Shown: piece by piece, positions 1-8,137 of the stretch
Numbering within the stretch: the first letter of the stretch is position 1
Layout of the letters: each line of letters starts with the position of its first letter
Origin: CAXXOK01 sp963678055
Lineage (GTDB): Bacteria; Bacillota; Clostridia; Christensenellales; Aristaeellaceae
Length of the DNA stretch: 64,000 nt
Reading direction: 5' to 3'
Assembly (NCBI GenBank): GCA_963678055.1
Contig: OY782679.1
Location: forward strand, 186,001 to 250,000
The notes under the pieces: generated by a model
Told to the model about the DNA's origin: nothing
Database searches by the model: none
Seen by the model: the letters and a program-made list of their open reading frames with translations, nothing else
Made by a program: the position numbers and the translations under genes

Positions 1-846
1 GCCGACGGCGGCGGCGTGCTGTGTGCCGTATCCGGCGGGATTGATTCTGCCGTCTGTGCCAAGCTTGCACACATGGCCGTGGACGACAAGCTAACCTGCC
101 TGTTCGTAGACACCGGCCTGTTCCGCAAAAACGAGCCGGAAGAAGTTGCCAAAGCATTTGAGGAAATTCCCGGCATGCAGCTCAAGTTTTTGGACGCAAA
201 AGACGTGTTCCTTACGGCGCTGGAAGGCGTACGCGAGGAAACGGAGAAAACGCGGATTACCGCAGCGCTGTTCAAACAGGTGTTTTTCGATCAGCTCAAG
301 GAATTCCCCGATGTAAACACCATTGTCATGGGCACCAACTATAACGATTCCTTATACGGCACAACCGCGCCCAAAACGCCCCCCGAGGGCACCCCGGATC
401 GCTATACCACCGTTGAGCCCGTACGCGCGCTGTTCAAGTCCGAGGTCAAGCGCCTGGGCGAGCGGCTCTCCATGCCGCGTTCCATCATGGAGCGACAGCC
501 GTTCCCGGCGGCGGGGCTGGCCTCGCGCATTCTGGGCACGGTCAACCCAAAGAAGCTCGGCATGCTGCGCGAATGCAGCGCCTTTCTCCATGAAGAAATA
601 CTCCGTGCCGGGCAGGAAAAACGCCTGTGGCAATATTACGCCGCTCTGTCGGACAACCCCGACGGACAGCAGGGCTATGTGGTCATCCTACGCGCATGCC
701 AGGCGGGCGACGGCGAGGCCTATGCCGCCAGACTGCCCTATGATTTGCTTGAACGCGTCACCGAACGTATCCTCGCGGCAGTTCCGCAGGTCAAGCGCGT
801 GGTGTACGACCTGACCCCCAGCTACCACTACTCCTTTTTGGAGTAA
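1..846 (+). CDS. GuaA-like ATP-pyrophosphatase (PP-loop) protein, 5' end cut by window
   Basis: The reading frame is open at base 1, so the true start lies outside. The visible 281 residues resemble the ATP-pyrophosphatase half of GMP synthase: a PP-loop SGGIDS near the beginning, the LTCLFVDTGLFRKNE stretch that follows it in GuaA, the FPAAGLASRILG segment equivalent to GuaA FPGPGLGVRVLG, and a C-terminal LPYDLLERVTERI...VKRVVYDL block. It departs from GuaA at the end: the XMP-binding tail KPPATIEWE is replaced by TPSYHYSFLE, and the middle is shorter. It could be a divergent GMP synthase subunit or a paralogue using another substrate. Family membership is firm and the substrate is not. Whether a glutamine amidotransferase domain precedes it cannot be seen. 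dapF follows after 36 bases. Confidence 0.75.
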   Translation, partial: ADGGGVLCAVSGGIDSAVCAKLAHMAVDDKLTCLFVDTGLFRKNEPEEVAKAFEEIPGMQLKFLDAKDVFLTALEGVREETEKTRITAALFKQVFFDQLKEFPDVNTIVMGTNYNDSLYGTTAPKTPPEGTPDRYTTVEPVRALFKSEVKRLGERLSMPRSIMERQPFPAAGLASRILGTVNPKKLGMLRECSAFLHEEILRAGQEKRLWQYYAALSDNPDGQQGYVVILRACQAGDGEAYAARLPYDLLERVTERILAAVPQVKRVVYDLTPSYHYSFLE

Positions 847-882
847 GCCCCTCGACAGTTTACCCGCGCAGGAGAGAGTTTC

Positions 883-1731
883 ATGCTACATTTTACCAAG
901 ATGCATGGCATCGGCAACGATTACATTTATATCAACGGCTTTGAAGAAACCCTGCCCGACGATCTGCCCGCACTGGCGCGCCGCATGAGCCCGCGCCACA
1001 CCGCCGTAGGCAGCGACGGGCTGATTCTCATTCTGCCGTCCGATGAGGCGGACGTGCGCATGCGCATGTTTAACCCCGATGGTAGCGAGGCCGAAATGTG
1101 CGGCAACGGCATACGCTGCGTGGCCGCCTACAGCTACGATCGCGGCCTGTGTCAGCGCACGCAGATGACCATTGAAACCCGCGCGGGCATTAAAAACGCG
1201 TCCATCATTTTAGATGACATGGGCCGCAGCAAGGCCGTGCGCATCGACATGGGCGTGCCCGTAACCGCCGGGGATCGCATCCCCAGCCAGTTTATTTCAA
1301 ACCCCGTAACCATGCAGCCGATTACCGCGCTGGATCAAACCTTCCCCGTCACCCTGGTCAACATGGGCAACCCCCATGCTGTAACCTTTGTGGAGGATGT
1401 GAAAACCGCCCCGGTGCTGACCGCCGGACCGGTGCTGGAGGCCGACCCGGCCTTCCCCAAGCGCGCCAATATCGAGTTTATACAGGTACAGGATCGCCAA
1501 AACCTGATCATGCGCGTGTGGGAGCGCGGTGCAGGAGAAACCCACGCCTGCGGTACCGGTGCTTGCGCCGCCGCGGTCGCGGCCGTACTCAACGGCCTTT
1601 CTGATCGCCGGGTAACTGTGCATCTTTTGGACGGCGATCTGGATATTGTATGGGACGGAGAAACCGACCACGTCCACATGACCGGCCCCATTGCCTATGT
1701 ATATGAGGGGATTTGGTCTGAATCAAAGTAA
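883..1731 (+). CDS. dapF: Diaminopimelate epimerase
   Basis: This 282-residue cytoplasmic enzyme interconverts LL- and meso-diaminopimelate, the last step before lysine and the peptidoglycan cross-linking residue. Length is normal for the family. The start MLHFTKMHGIGNDY is characteristic, and the two catalytic cysteines are in place: Cys73 in MCGNGIRC and Cys223 in GETHACGTGACAAA. The ATG sits behind a GGAGAG ribosome site. dapL follows after about 40 bases, so the two probably form one diaminopimelate/lysine transcription unit, matching the direct DapL pathway (tetrahydrodipicolinate to LL-DAP, then DapF). Confidence 0.96.
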   Translation: MLHFTKMHGIGNDYIYINGFEETLPDDLPALARRMSPRHTAVGSDGLILILPSDEADVRMRMFNPDGSEAEMCGNGIRCVAAYSYDRGLCQRTQMTIETRAGIKNASIILDDMGRSKAVRIDMGVPVTAGDRIPSQFISNPVTMQPITALDQTFPVTLVNMGNPHAVTFVEDVKTAPVLTAGPVLEADPAFPKRANIEFIQVQDRQNLIMRVWERGAGETHACGTGACAAAVAAVLNGLSDRRVTVHLLDGDLDIVWDGETDHVHMTGPIAYVYEGIWSESK

Positions 1732-1770
1732 TCACATGCATCACTACAGCAGAAAGCGGAGGGAATACGA

Positions 1771-2985
1771 TTGAACGTCAACCCAAATTATGAAAAACTC
1801 CCCGGAAGCTATTTATTTGCCGAAATTGCCCGCAGAGTGAAAGCCTTTCAAGCAGAAACCCCGGATGCAAACTTAATCAAACTGGGCATCGGCGATGTCA
1901 CCCGCCCGCTGGCCCCCGCCGTGGTCGAGGCCATGAAACAGGCAGCCGACGAGCTGCTGTCCGGAGACACCATGCGTGGCTACGGCCCGGATTTCGGGTA
2001 CGATTTTCTGGTCAACGCCATTATCGATCACGATTATACGCCGCGCGGCGTGGCACTGGCGTTTGACGAGGTGTTTATCTCCGACGGCGCAAAAACCGAT
2101 TCCTCCTCCATTCAGGAGCTATTTGCCGCCGATGCTAAAATTGCTGTCACCGATCCGGTATACCCCGTCTATGTCGATTCCAACGCCATGGCCGGTCGGC
2201 TGGGCGAGTTTGTAGATGGCCGCTGGGACAACCTGTGCTATCTGCCCTGCAACGCCAAAAACAACTTTGTTCCCGTGCCGCCCACAGAGCATGTGGATGT
2301 TATTTACCTGTGCTACCCCAACAACCCCACCGGCACCACGCTAACCAAAGAACAACTCAAGCCCTTTGTGGACTATGCCAGGGAGCACGATGCCGTCATC
2401 GTGTACGATGCGGCCTACAAAGCCTTTATCCGCTCGGATGTCCCCCACTCCATTTACGAGGTCGAAGGGGCCAGGGATGTGGCCATCGAGTGCAACTCGT
2501 TTTCCAAAACCGCCGGGTTTACCGGCGTACGCTGCGCCTATACTGTGGTCCCCCACGCCATACAGGGCAAAGGTGCCGCCGGGCAGTCCGTTGAGCTAAA
2601 CAGCCTTTGGAAACGCCGTATGGGCACCAAGTTTAACGGCGTAAGCTATCCCGTGCAGCGGGCGGCAGCGGCCGTGTTTTCGCCCGAGGGCTGGGCACAG
2701 TGCTCAACGACCATCGAATACTACCTGCGCAACGCAAGCCTGATCCGCACCGCGCTGACCGATATGGGTTACACGGTGTTTGGCGGTGTGGACGCACCCT
2801 ATGTATGGCTGCAAACACCCGCGGGCGACAGCTGGGCGTTCTTTGACACGCTCCTCAAATCCGCACAGGTTGTGGGTACGCCGGGCGCAGGTTTTGGCCC
2901 CAGCGGCGAAGGGTACTTCCGCCTCACCGCGTTCAACACCCTGGAGAAAACACAGGAAGCGCTCGCTAGAATCAAGGAGCTGTAA
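1771..2985 (+). CDS. dapL: LL-diaminopimelate aminotransferase
   Basis: This is a 404-residue class I/II PLP aminotransferase that converts tetrahydrodipicolinate straight to LL-diaminopimelate, bypassing the succinylase and acetylase routes. The start is TTG behind GCGGAGGG, giving the family opening NVNPNYEKLPGSYLF. Supporting motifs are KLGIGDVTRP near residue 35, CYPNNPTGTT in the middle and the Schiff-base site SFSKTAGFTG with Lys246. The neighbouring dapF fits the same pathway. The next gene begins 4 bases after the stop, so translation of the tubulin-like protein may be coupled to this one. Function is assigned with high confidence from length and motifs. Confidence 0.95.
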   Translation: MNVNPNYEKLPGSYLFAEIARRVKAFQAETPDANLIKLGIGDVTRPLAPAVVEAMKQAADELLSGDTMRGYGPDFGYDFLVNAIIDHDYTPRGVALAFDEVFISDGAKTDSSSIQELFAADAKIAVTDPVYPVYVDSNAMAGRLGEFVDGRWDNLCYLPCNAKNNFVPVPPTEHVDVIYLCYPNNPTGTTLTKEQLKPFVDYAREHDAVIVYDAAYKAFIRSDVPHSIYEVEGARDVAIECNSFSKTAGFTGVRCAYTVVPHAIQGKGAAGQSVELNSLWKRRMGTKFNGVSYPVQRAAAAVFSPEGWAQCSTTIEYYLRNASLIRTALTDMGYTVFGGVDAPYVWLQTPAGDSWAFFDTLLKSAQVVGTPGAGFGPSGEGYFRLTAFNTLEKTQEALARIKEL

Positions 2986-2989
2986 TACC

Positions 2990-5683
2990 ATGGGCAGTCA
3001 TCTGATCGCGCTGGGCGGTACCGGGCAAAAAGCGCTGGAAATGATCACATACGCCTGTGCCTGCGACGCGCTGTACGCACTGGATGATGACCTGCGCCGC
3101 CAGCCACTGGACGCGCTTTCCGTTTTGTCGGTCGATACCGCCCCCGCTATGCCGGAGGCTGTAGAACGCTACCAAACGCTACGCCAGGCTTTTCAGGTCA
3201 GCGGCCAGTCCCGCGTGGGCTTTCATACCCAGCTGGATTGGAACGCCCTGTCCATCGCGGAGGATGACCGCCCGTCGGTTAAGGCCTGTGCAACAGGCCG
3301 CGACAGCCTGCTGACCGAGACCCTGTTCACCAAAGAAAACACCGCCTTCGACGTACGCGAGGGCTTACAAGGACATGCCGATCTTGGCATGTTTTTTATT
3401 GCCGATACGCTCACCCGCCTGTCCCAGCAGCTGGTGCAAGGGGAAGACGTGCCGTTTTTTGACCGCATCCGGCAGGAGCTGGATGCCGGGGACGATGTGC
3501 GTGTGCTGCTTGTCGGCGCGGTTTATGGCGGTGTCGGCATGGCCGGTATCCCAAGCTTTGCACGCTTTTTACGGGGGCAGTTTTCCTCCGACCGGCTCAC
3601 GCTTGGCGCGGTGCTCACCCTGCCGCCACACGACCCGCGCCATGGCGACGAATATAATGCCCGCGCGGCCGCGACCCTGTACCAATACGGCCAAACCGGC
3701 CTGATGCGCCACGCGCCTTACGACCGCACGGGGCTGCTGGATGCGGCCTATCTGGTGCGCATCACCGGCAATGTATACGCCGCAAACTATGCCACCGCCG
3801 CCGGAGCTGCACAGGGCGATATGCGCCAGGCCGACTGGCTGGCGGCCCGCAGCGCATCGCAGTTCTACTCCACCCGCTTTGCCGATGAAGGCAGCAGTGC
3901 GCTGGGGCTGTACCACATTCCCCGCATGTCGCACCAGCCTTCCTGGCGCAGCTTTGATGACGACCGCGCCTATTTCCGCATCCGGTTTGGCGGGCTGTTG
4001 CGCGCCGCCGCATTGCAGCTTGCCGAGTGTCAGCACCCCATCACGCAAAGCCTGCAAGGCAAGCAGCGCACCCCTCAGGTGCTGCAACCGTACGTGCGTG
4101 CAGTGAAAAAACACGCCATGACCGAGCAAGCTGCACTGCAAACATTATTTTCAGACTTTCATGCGTTCCTTACGCAGTTTGTGCGGCGCATGGGCGAGGT
4201 GCAGCGTGTGCTGCCGCCGCCCGCGCCCGGCAAAACCGAATCGGACTGTTTCTTCACCCCCAACGCCCTGCAAGCACTGGAACGCGTTGTGCTTTCACCA
4301 AGCGGCACAGAAGACTCTGCCGCCCTGCGCCAGCTTCGCGAAGCCATGCCTGCGCTGGTATCCGGCGGCGAGGATCCGACTTTTGCGTGGAAACGCATGC
4401 TGTCGGCCGTTGCCAAGGGCCGCAAACCCAACACCGATACGCCGGACGCAAGCTTTGCCGCCTATGCCGCCGCGCTGTTTTCTGCCGCCGCGCTGGGTAC
4501 TTCGGGGCTGCCACCCGCCATGCTGCCGCCCCCGGATTCCTTCGGGGTCGACCCCAACCATCGCCTGATCATGCTCGCCCGCAGCCTGCCCCTGACCGAG
4601 ACTGCACCCTATGCCGATGCGCCGGACATACTGGCCTTTGAAACGCGGCTGTCGGTGATGCTGTCGCTGCCCTATGCCCAGTCCGTGCAACGGCCTGAGG
4701 TCCTGCGCTGGCGGGGACTGCTTTCCATGCTGCTGCTTTGGGATGGCTGGGAGCTGCGCCACACCCTGCCGGAGCTCGTCTGCGCCCAGCCGCCGGAAGG
4801 CATGGCGACCCGCGCAGCGCTGACCGCCCTGCCCAAAGATCGGCTCAATGCGGGCCTTTGGCTGTTTGCCCTGCAAAAGGATGTTGACGGCGTGCTGTTT
4901 GAAGGCCCGGTCGGGCTATTGTCTTCCAAAACCGGACTGCTGTCCGCTGCCGATCCCCATGCATTGCACGGGTTGATACCCGAATGTATGCGCTGGTACG
5001 ACAGCGATACCAAACAATTTCTGGATCCCTGCCCGCACCTGAGCGAGCCGGATCGCGCCCGCCTGATTCACCGGCTGAAGTGCCTGCAAGCGCTGGTGGA
5101 GCGTGCAGAGCTGAAAAGCCCGCTGCTGGATGCCGGGGCGCTGTATGCTGCGGCGGATGCCTTTTTAGGCGATTTGCAAAACCGCCACGATTTCTGGCTG
5201 GAACGCTTTGAGCGCGACGACCCGCAGGCTGTGCACGAGCTGTACATCCGCACGCTCGCCGTCTATGGACCGTTTATCGAAGGGCTGGAAAAGCAGGAAG
5301 AGGAGCTCTCCTTGCAGGATTTGAAGCAAAACCCGCTCATGAAACGCCTGCTGGGCGAACCGGAAGCCGCCAAGCGCGGTCACCCGTCCTCAGCGCTGTT
5401 TAAAAGCGAGCCGATGACCACCTACTACTACCGGGGCGCGCCCTTTGCTGTAGATAGTCAGCGCTACCTGCTCACCCCCGTAAACGCCCAGGATGACCAG
5501 GTGGTTCTTACGCAACTGGATACCGTCATCACCGCCATGGCCTCGCCCGCCTACCATACCGAAACCGCCCGTCGGCTGCTGGCAATCGCCAACCGCCTGA
5601 CCAGCCGCCCCGGTGCCAGCAAAAAGGCCGTGTCTCTCCTGCGCGCCTGGAGCGTGAAGCATAGCAAACTGGCCGCAGAGTAA
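2990..5683 (+). CDS. Large tubulin/FtsZ-like domain protein (Tubulin_2-type), role unknown
   Basis: This 897-residue protein begins at the ATG four bases after dapL. The opening SHLIALGGTGQKALEM (Gly-rich loop at residues 9-12) and, around residue 180, the stretch VYGGVGMAGIPSFARFL match the nucleotide-binding start and the T4-type signature loop of the tubulin-like proteins grouped in Pfam Tubulin_2; the usual loop there is GGTG followed by a small residue, and here the threonine is valine. Residues 300-400 keep the family pattern of a second predicted alpha/beta part. The rest is helical, with no membrane segment or signal peptide, so it should be cytoplasmic. Relatives are usually encoded beside kinases, phosphatases or vWA proteins; here it stands behind dapL. 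The family call is moderately sure and the function is unknown. Confidence 0.65.
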   Translation: MGSHLIALGGTGQKALEMITYACACDALYALDDDLRRQPLDALSVLSVDTAPAMPEAVERYQTLRQAFQVSGQSRVGFHTQLDWNALSIAEDDRPSVKACATGRDSLLTETLFTKENTAFDVREGLQGHADLGMFFIADTLTRLSQQLVQGEDVPFFDRIRQELDAGDDVRVLLVGAVYGGVGMAGIPSFARFLRGQFSSDRLTLGAVLTLPPHDPRHGDEYNARAAATLYQYGQTGLMRHAPYDRTGLLDAAYLVRITGNVYAANYATAAGAAQGDMRQADWLAARSASQFYSTRFADEGSSALGLYHIPRMSHQPSWRSFDDDRAYFRIRFGGLLRAAALQLAECQHPITQSLQGKQRTPQVLQPYVRAVKKHAMTEQAALQTLFSDFHAFLTQFVRRMGEVQRVLPPPAPGKTESDCFFTPNALQALERVVLSPSGTEDSAALRQLREAMPALVSGGEDPTFAWKRMLSAVAKGRKPNTDTPDASFAAYAAALFSAAALGTSGLPPAMLPPPDSFGVDPNHRLIMLARSLPLTETAPYADAPDILAFETRLSVMLSLPYAQSVQRPEVLRWRGLLSMLLLWDGWELRHTLPELVCAQPPEGMATRAALTALPKDRLNAGLWLFALQKDVDGVLFEGPVGLLSSKTGLLSAADPHALHGLIPECMRWYDSDTKQFLDPCPHLSEPDRARLIHRLKCLQALVERAELKSPLLDAGALYAAADAFLGDLQNRHDFWLERFERDDPQAVHELYIRTLAVYGPFIEGLEKQEEELSLQDLKQNPLMKRLLGEPEAAKRGHPSSALFKSEPMTTYYYRGAPFAVDSQRYLLTPVNAQDDQVVLTQLDTVITAMASPAYHTETARRLLAIANRLTSRPGASKKAVSLLRAWSVKHSKLAAE

Positions 5684-5719
5684 GCTTAGGGCTTATCATC
5701 CAGTCGCATACGAGATAAC

Positions 5720-5750
5720 ACAAAAGGCCGCCAAACAGGCGGCCTTTTGT
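5720..5750. terminator. Bidirectional intrinsic terminator
   Basis: A GGCCGCC/GGCGGCC stem is flanked by AAAA on the left and TTTT on the right. It sits between the tubulin-like gene (ending 5683, rightward) and the beta-helix gene (ending 5842, leftward), so it can stop transcription from both sides. Confidence 0.85.
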
Positions 5751-5841
5751 GGTGGGTCTATAGGCTCTCTCTATCGTACGCTATGCAACCTGTATCTTGG
5801 CTGCTTCGGGCAATATTGGGAGCGGTCCATCCACGCATCTA

Positions 5842-7545
5842 TTATGGCTTTGTTACATCGTCCGGCGTGTTGTTGTTGATTTCACACGCGTCCACCGTAT
5901 AGGTGGATCTCTGCAAATAGATCCCGCCGCCGGACTGGCTTGCTATATTGTCTTGAATCGTTCCACTTTCGAGTACGAGCTCGCTGCGCACCGCATAGAG
6001 GCCTCCACCATCATCGGCCCTATTGGCGGTTATCTCCCCGCCGTCCAGCAACACGCTTGCGTTATTGGCATAGACCGCGCCGCCGGTTGCCGCCTGGTTT
6101 TGGGTCAACTGCGTTTCGATCAACCGGATGGACTGGTTATATGCACTGATGGCACCGCCGTTATTCACCGCTATGTTCCCATCCAGTACGCTATCCTCAA
6201 TCGATATTTCACATCGGGTTGCGTAAATCGCGCCACCATCTTTTTCGGCCTCGTTTTCCGAAAACGTGCTGTCAAAAATACTCAAACTGCCTCTGAATAC
6301 ATAGATTCCGCCGCCTTGCTGTCCCTTATTCTTGCTGAAGGTACAGCCGCTTAGGATCACATCGGCGTCTTGGGCATACAAACCTCCACCATTACCACCC
6401 CTGTTATCCTTAAACTGACAATCTACCAGCGTTGCATCTCCAAATACGGCAAGCGCACCAGCGCCAACCATAAAATTATTCTGGAATGAACAATTCTCTG
6501 CCAAGAGCGGCCCCTGTACGGATACCGCCATACCTTCGGCGTGAAACACCTTGGTGCTTGCGTGAGAGTACCCGCCACATTGGAACGTGAGTCCCGCAAT
6601 GGTCGTACGTTCCTTTAATGGCGTATCTTGATTTTTCCCCTGCACTACGAGGATTTGCTTGCCTCGGCCGTCAATGGTGTAGCGCTTGCCAGTCTCCGAC
6701 CGCAGCGTGACGGCATTGCTAAATACGATCGTTTCGTCCTCTTGTCCAAAAAAGATATTGCGGACGACAATCACCTCGCTGGCACCCGCAAGTGCAGCCG
6801 CGTTCAGCTCCGCCCAGGTGCCAACAGTTACCGGTGGATCGCTCGGGGTCAGGGTGACGGGCATAACCAGGGTTGCCGCCGCATTGCCGCCAGCAAGCAG
6901 CAGCTCTACCGACAGCGTATCCGGCAGGCTGCCCGTGCCGTAAAATACCGCTGTTATCGTATGCGCACCGACCCGCGTTAAGCTCTCCAGGCGCAGGTAA
7001 TTGCCCCCGCTGTCCACGGCGGTAAGCTCGTACCAGCAATCACCGTTTAGCTTCGGCTCTCCAGGCTCATTATCAAAGCGTTGCATGGTTGAATACCAAA
7101 ACGCCTCGTCTGGCACCGGGAACTCCCCATCCCTTAGTTGCACAGAGACCTCGACATTCGCGGTGGATACCTTCGCCGCCACCGCAACCGGTGCGCCGAA
7201 ATACGACCCGGTACCGGACAGGAACGGCTCCGGTACATCCGCCTCCGCCTGGCTTGTGGCCACAAATTGCTCCGGTAGGGCGGTCTGGTGTGCGGTTTCT
7301 CCGATGCGCGTATCTTGATTGCCGCCGATACCAAACAGGTTCAGCCCTGTGGTCAGCGCGACACCCGCCGCAACCACCATAAGCAGCGAAGCCGTGGCGA
7401 CGATGCCCGTCAGTTTACGCTTACGTCGGGGGTTGCTATCGGCGCGCACCGCGTTTCGGATGCGCGCCCGGCGCATATCGGATGCCTGTATATCGGAAAG
7501 GCGGCTGTCCATTGCAACGCGGATTTCTTCAGGATTCACTTTCAT
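5842..7545 (-). CDS. Membrane-anchored beta-helix protein with N-terminal anti-sigma-like stub
   Basis: This 567-residue protein overlaps the end of the ECF sigma gene by 17 bases, the usual arrangement for a sigma/anti-sigma pair. Residues 1-43 are short, charged and cytoplasmic; residues 45-67 form one transmembrane helix. About 180 residues of linker and beta-rich sequence follow, and then residues from about 250 to the end carry degenerate 22-26-residue repeats with GGGLYA/GGAIYA turns and N-x-A motifs, typical of right-handed parallel beta-helices and polymorphic outer-membrane-type repeats. It ends in NTPDDV, as does the secreted paralogue at 8138-9745. I infer an anti-sigma factor whose outer part is a beta-helix. 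The anti-sigma role rests on gene order, topology and overlap, not on a recognised zinc-binding motif. Confidence 0.7.
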   Translation of the reverse strand: MKVNPEEIRVAMDSRLSDIQASDMRRARIRNAVRADSNPRRKRKLTGIVATASLLMVVAAGVALTTGLNLFGIGGNQDTRIGETAHQTALPEQFVATSQAEADVPEPFLSGTGSYFGAPVAVAAKVSTANVEVSVQLRDGEFPVPDEAFWYSTMQRFDNEPGEPKLNGDCWYELTAVDSGGNYLRLESLTRVGAHTITAVFYGTGSLPDTLSVELLLAGGNAAATLVMPVTLTPSDPPVTVGTWAELNAAALAGASEVIVVRNIFFGQEDETIVFSNAVTLRSETGKRYTIDGRGKQILVVQGKNQDTPLKERTTIAGLTFQCGGYSHASTKVFHAEGMAVSVQGPLLAENCSFQNNFMVGAGALAVFGDATLVDCQFKDNRGGNGGGLYAQDADVILSGCTFSKNKGQQGGGIYVFRGSLSIFDSTFSENEAEKDGGAIYATRCEISIEDSVLDGNIAVNNGGAISAYNQSIRLIETQLTQNQAATGGAVYANNASVLLDGGEITANRADDGGGLYAVRSELVLESGTIQDNIASQSGGGIYLQRSTYTVDACEINNNTPDDVTKP

Positions 7546-8026
7546 TGTGCCATGCCTCCAATTCGGTTTGCAGCAGTCTTTGTGCCTTGGTCAGCCGGTT
7601 ATAGACCGTCGCCCGTGAAACCTGCAAGGCCCGGGCGGTTTCTTCGCCCGTCAAACCTTGGTACCAGCGCAGAAGCACGGCTTCCCGCAGGCGGGGTTTG
7701 AGGTTCATCACAGCGCGGGTCAAGGCGTCGTCTTTTTCGGTAAAAGGCGCCTGCCCTTCCGGCAGGGCGGCCGCGCGGTCGGTATGCCGCAGCCACGCGC
7801 TTTTACGCAAGTCCTTGCAAGTGTTGACGGCAATGCGCATCAGCCAGGTTTTTTCCGATGCTTCACTTCGGAAACAGTCGTACCCTTTCCAGGCCTTCAG
7901 AAAGGTTTCCTGCACCGCATCCTCAGCCAGGGCCCTATCGCGAAGATAGGCAAAACACATACGCACAAGGCTGATTTCCCAGCGCACCATCATGTCTTCC
8001 AGCCACACGTCCCGCTCATTACCCAA
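7529..8026 (-). CDS. ECF-type RNA polymerase sigma factor
   Basis: Region 2 is clear (CFAYLRDRALAEDAVQETFLKAWKGYDCF then SEASEKTWLMRIAVNTCKD), as is the region 4 helix-turn-helix (LRWYQGLTGEETARALQVSRATVYNRL). About 165 residues is normal for ECF sigma factors. The start chosen is a TTG at 8026, nine bases after AGGCGG; the frame stays open to another TTG at 8065, and an ATG pair lies about 12 codons further in. The 3' end overlaps the membrane protein at 5842-7545, implying translational coupling and a sigma/anti-sigma pair. It lies behind the terminator of the secreted beta-helix gene, so it probably has its own promoter. The target genes are unknown; the beta-helix gene upstream is an obvious candidate. 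Confidence 0.9.
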   Translation of the reverse strand: MGNERDVWLEDMMVRWEISLVRMCFAYLRDRALAEDAVQETFLKAWKGYDCFRSEASEKTWLMRIAVNTCKDLRKSAWLRHTDRAAALPEGQAPFTEKDDALTRAVMNLKPRLREAVLLRWYQGLTGEETARALQVSRATVYNRLTKAQRLLQTELEAWHNESES

Positions 8027-8088
8027 GCTTTTGTACCGCCTTTCACTTATATAGACGAGACACAATCCCGAATTGTCCAGTTTTCATC

Positions 8089-8116
8089 AAAAAAGCCGCA
8101 ACCAGGCGGCTTCTTT
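8089..8116 (-). terminator. Intrinsic terminator of the secreted beta-helix gene
   Basis: On the minus strand a GCCGCC...GCGGC stem is followed by TTTTTT, about 20 bases beyond the stop of the gene at 8138-9745. It separates that gene from the sigma-factor unit. Confidence 0.75.
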
Positions 8117-8137
8117 GATCGACTATCACGTTAGCGG

